A DNA stretch of 45,175 nt from Terriglobia bacterium (GTDB lineage: Bacteria; Acidobacteriota; Terriglobia; Bryobacterales; Bryobacteraceae), in contig JANXYJ010000152.1 in the NCBI GenBank assembly GCA_025350105.1, positions 1 to 45,175 on the forward strand. The letters run 5' to 3'. The translations under genes were made by a program, and so were the position numbers. Under the pieces are notes generated by a model. That model searched no databases. It saw nothing but the letters and a program-made list of their open reading frames with translations, and was not told the origin of the DNA. Positions 42,916 through 45,175 of the stretch are shown here, one piece after another (the stretch's first letter is position 1; the number at the start of each line of letters is the position of its first letter).

Positions 42916-45117
42916 ATGGCAGATTTTCGCAAAGCATTATACGCGTTCGCCCTGGTAGTCCTTATCGTAGGGATTACCGTTCCGGCCAGCGCACAGAGTA
43001 CACCAACGTGTAACGTTTTCTCGCCCAACTCGATCATGAGAGCGGAAAGCTACACCGATTTGATGGGAGACTTGCTGATTCAATGCACCGGTGGCACCCC
43101 GACGGCCAATGGCCAGGCTGTGCCCGCCGTAACCTTGACGCTGTTCACGGACGCGCCTGTTACCAGCAAAATCACCGATCCGACGCCCACCAGCCAGACC
43201 GCTTTCACCGAAGCGCTGGCCATTGTAGATGAACCGAACTCCTCGTTCGCTTTCAGCGCAGCCATCCCGGCGCAGAAAAGCCCCGTGCTGCCTTGCGGCG
43301 CGGTTGCTGCTCCCTATGATGCGAACAGCCTTGGCGTTTGCAGCATCGTATCCACCGGCGTCGCGGGTGCAACCTACAACGGAAGCGCCGGCCATCCGAA
43401 CGTGTTCCAGGGCCGCTTGCTGCCCAACACGGGCGGTACCGGTATCCAGTTCGTCGGTATGCCGATCGACCCTCCGGGCCCGGGCAACACCCTGCTGATC
43501 CGCATCACCAACATCCGCATCAACTCGGTTGCGGTCACCGGTGGTAACGTCGGCAATGCGAATAGCGGTCTGGTTCACGCCACCATCGGCGCCACCACCC
43601 CGAACTCGCTGTCGTTCCTGAATAACACCGTGCAGACCTCCACCATCCGTAACGGCTTGCTCAGCGTCTCCGGCACCACCGCTGGTCCGTGGCCGCAGTG
43701 CAACCCCGGTACTTCCGGTGGCAGCATCACGGTAGTCGAAGGTTTCCCGTCTGCTTTCAAAACCCGCAACTGGGCCAATATGCAAGCCAACGGCTTGCCG
43801 AACGCGGCCTCGGACTGGGTTTACCAGGGCACGGTCGTCAACCCGGCGGCTGACTTGAACCAAAACGTTCCGGGCGCCTTCTACGCGACCGAAAGCGGCT
43901 TCATGTATCCGGGCAGCAATGCTTTCGATCCCACTCCGCAGAACGCCCCGGTTGGCACCACGCCAACGCCGGGCACTGCGACCACCATCAATGCCTCACC
44001 GGCTTTCTCCACGCCTTTCCCCAGCACTGGTACTGGGATGAGCGCGGCTGGAACGGTTAGCAACGGTACGCGCTTCGTGTTCGTGTTCAGCAACGTGCCG
44101 GTTGGTAGCCGCGCCACCGTACCTGCCACTGTGCAGCTGCGCAACGCTCAAGCCAACGCGGTCGTCATCACTGGTGTGATGGTAAACGTTGCCGGCGCCG
44201 ATGCCAATGGCGCGGGTGGCGCGATCAATACCACCACCGCCGTAGCGCTCTCGGAAACCGGCTCCACCGCGGTTATCTATGAAGTGCTGTTCTCCAACTT
44301 CATCGCCATCGAGTCGGCCACCGTACCGGTGACCATCAACCCGTTGGTGAACCTGGGTGCGAATCCTCCGGTGAATGGCAGCCCGCAGATCGGCGTAACC
44401 GCCGTGGCGCAGGCCGGCTTTGCTCCGTTCTACGCTCCTGGTGCCACCCCGAATCCGGGCCTGACGCAGCCGTTGTACCCGCTGACGGGTGGTCTGCCGA
44501 TCCCGCGTTTCGTGAACAACCTGAGCAGCACCTTCAACCTGTTCAGCTTCACCAAGTGCGCTTGCGACCTGTTGTTCCCCTGGGTCGTCGGTGACGGTCA
44601 GTTCACTACCTCGATCGTGGTAGCCAATACGTCGAGAGATCCGGGCGCGGCGTTCAGCTTTACCGGCGCTCCCCAAACCGGCCGCGTGACGTTCTGGTAC
44701 TACGGAACCACGAAGAGCGCCTCCGGAAGCGCGATCAGCGCCATCGATGTGACTGGCGCCGGCGCTTCAGGCACCAGCACCAACTTGGTTGATGCAACCT
44801 ATGTCCCGCAGCAGAGCAGCATCCTGATCCCTGCCGGGTCCTACATCGCAACGGTAGTCAGCCCCAGCGCGGCTGGCGACACCTCGGATACCGCTTTGGG
44901 CGCCGGTAAAGGCAACGGCATCAAGAAACTGCCGGGTAACTTTGCTGGATATGTTATCTCCCAGGCTGAGTTCCGTTACTGCCATGGTGTAGCTTCGATC
45001 AACTCGAACATTCCTGGCTTTGGTGTTCAGACCTACATCGGTTTGGTGATGGACAACAACATCTTCAACACCCTGACACCGCGTACCACCAACCTCGGCG
45101 AGAACTTCGAGCAGTAA
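42916..45117 (+). CDS. Large secreted protein of unknown function, probably abundant
   Basis: This 733-residue protein has a Sec signal peptide (hydrophobic 9-22, ending PASAQ). The mature part is rich in Thr, Ala, Asn, Gly and Pro and mostly beta-predicted. Cysteines sit near the mature N-terminus (CNVF), in 'LPCGAV' and 'LGVCSIV', and in a C-terminal block 'FTKCACDLLFPWVVGDGQFTTSIVVANTS'. That block reads like a conserved C-terminal domain of acidobacterial secreted proteins. I do not recognise a function. Codons are strongly C-ending (many ATC, AAC, GGC) compared with the neighbouring secretion genes, and AAGGAGAAGGAA precedes the ATG, both signs of high expression. It directly follows the type II secretion operon, so it may be a substrate or an S-layer-like surface protein (inference). 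An in-frame ATG at 42829 lacks a good binding site. Confidence 0.8.
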   Translation: MADFRKALYAFALVVLIVGITVPASAQSTPTCNVFSPNSIMRAESYTDLMGDLLIQCTGGTPTANGQAVPAVTLTLFTDAPVTSKITDPTPTSQTAFTEALAIVDEPNSSFAFSAAIPAQKSPVLPCGAVAAPYDANSLGVCSIVSTGVAGATYNGSAGHPNVFQGRLLPNTGGTGIQFVGMPIDPPGPGNTLLIRITNIRINSVAVTGGNVGNANSGLVHATIGATTPNSLSFLNNTVQTSTIRNGLLSVSGTTAGPWPQCNPGTSGGSITVVEGFPSAFKTRNWANMQANGLPNAASDWVYQGTVVNPAADLNQNVPGAFYATESGFMYPGSNAFDPTPQNAPVGTTPTPGTATTINASPAFSTPFPSTGTGMSAAGTVSNGTRFVFVFSNVPVGSRATVPATVQLRNAQANAVVITGVMVNVAGADANGAGGAINTTTAVALSETGSTAVIYEVLFSNFIAIESATVPVTINPLVNLGANPPVNGSPQIGVTAVAQAGFAPFYAPGATPNPGLTQPLYPLTGGLPIPRFVNNLSSTFNLFSFTKCACDLLFPWVVGDGQFTTSIVVANTSRDPGAAFSFTGAPQTGRVTFWYYGTTKSASGSAISAIDVTGAGASGTSTNLVDATYVPQQSSILIPAGSYIATVVSPSAAGDTSDTALGAGKGNGIKKLPGNFAGYVISQAEFRYCHGVASINSNIPGFGVQTYIGLVMDNNIFNTLTPRTTNLGENFEQ

Positions 45118-45150
45118 GAAGTTCGCAGTCGATACAAACACGAACGAAAA

Positions 45151-45175
45151 GGGGGAGGGCCTCGGCCCTCCCCCT
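45151..45175 (+). terminator. Terminator hairpin at the window edge
   Basis: A perfect 10-bp GC-rich stem (GGGGGAGGGC paired with GCCCTCCCCC), with a CTCG tetraloop, starts 33 bases after the secreted protein's stop. The T run that should follow lies outside the window. Confidence 0.75.

Noticed and set aside
42937-43863. 308-codon antisense frame in the large secreted protein gene
   Set aside because: Arg/Gly-rich shadow caused by C-ending codons on the plus strand.

Overview
This looks like a chromosome segment of a Gram-negative, GC-rich bacterium, most likely an Acidobacteriota member of the Solibacter/Bryobacter type. That assignment is inference. It rests on a VWFA-related secreted protein of the kind abundant in that phylum, a type II secretion operon whose assembly proteins resemble PilM/N/O, several Tat-exported oxidoreductase and hydrolase proteins, frequent GTG and TTG starts, and a huge secreted protein of a kind seen in these genomes. 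No rRNA, tRNA, CRISPR array, integrase or transposase was found by eye.

Layout. 1-3.0 kb: a 5'-truncated hypothetical gene, an ArsC-like thioredoxin-fold protein overlapping an O-antigen-ligase-like membrane protein, a reverse-strand gene remnant, and an orphan CheW-like protein. 3.1-6.5 kb: a LolD/MacB-type ABC ATPase overlapping clpC, closed by a clear terminator. 6.6-13.1 kb: a zinc-ribbon/M50 membrane protease, a VWFA protein with a Tat sulfatase, an acyl-CoA carboxyltransferase subunit, an arylamine N-acetyltransferase and a small membrane protein.

13.1-22.1 kb holds the most interesting locus: two divergent, tightly packed transcription units. The minus unit encodes a pseudo-receiver/receiver protein, a membrane HEAT-repeat protein and a processive family 2 glycosyltransferase. 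The plus unit encodes a TPR plus YaiO-type outer-membrane barrel, a membrane-anchored TPR protein and an LTA-synthase-like membrane sulfatase/phosphotransferase. Together they look like a synthesis, modification and export machine for an envelope polysaccharide.

22.1-27.8 kb: a periplasmic molybdenum hydroxylase operon (a cytochrome c'-like protein, a fused 2Fe-2S/molybdopterin subunit with a Tat signal, and an FAD subunit with four extra cysteines), preceded by a 17-bp tandem repeat, then a Tat-exported alpha/beta hydrolase. 28.1-29.3 kb: a Uma2 nuclease-fold protein and a HicB/HicA pair whose genes face each other.

29.4-42.4 kb: an ECF sigma factor, its anti-sigma factor and a secreted protein run directly into a type II secretion operon in the order E-F-G-H-I-J-K-L-M-C-D. 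Its secretin has a long Gly/Asn/Tyr-rich insert. After a 500-base leader region comes a 733-residue secreted protein with strong translation signals, C-ending codons and a terminator at the window edge. It is probably an abundant surface or secreted protein.
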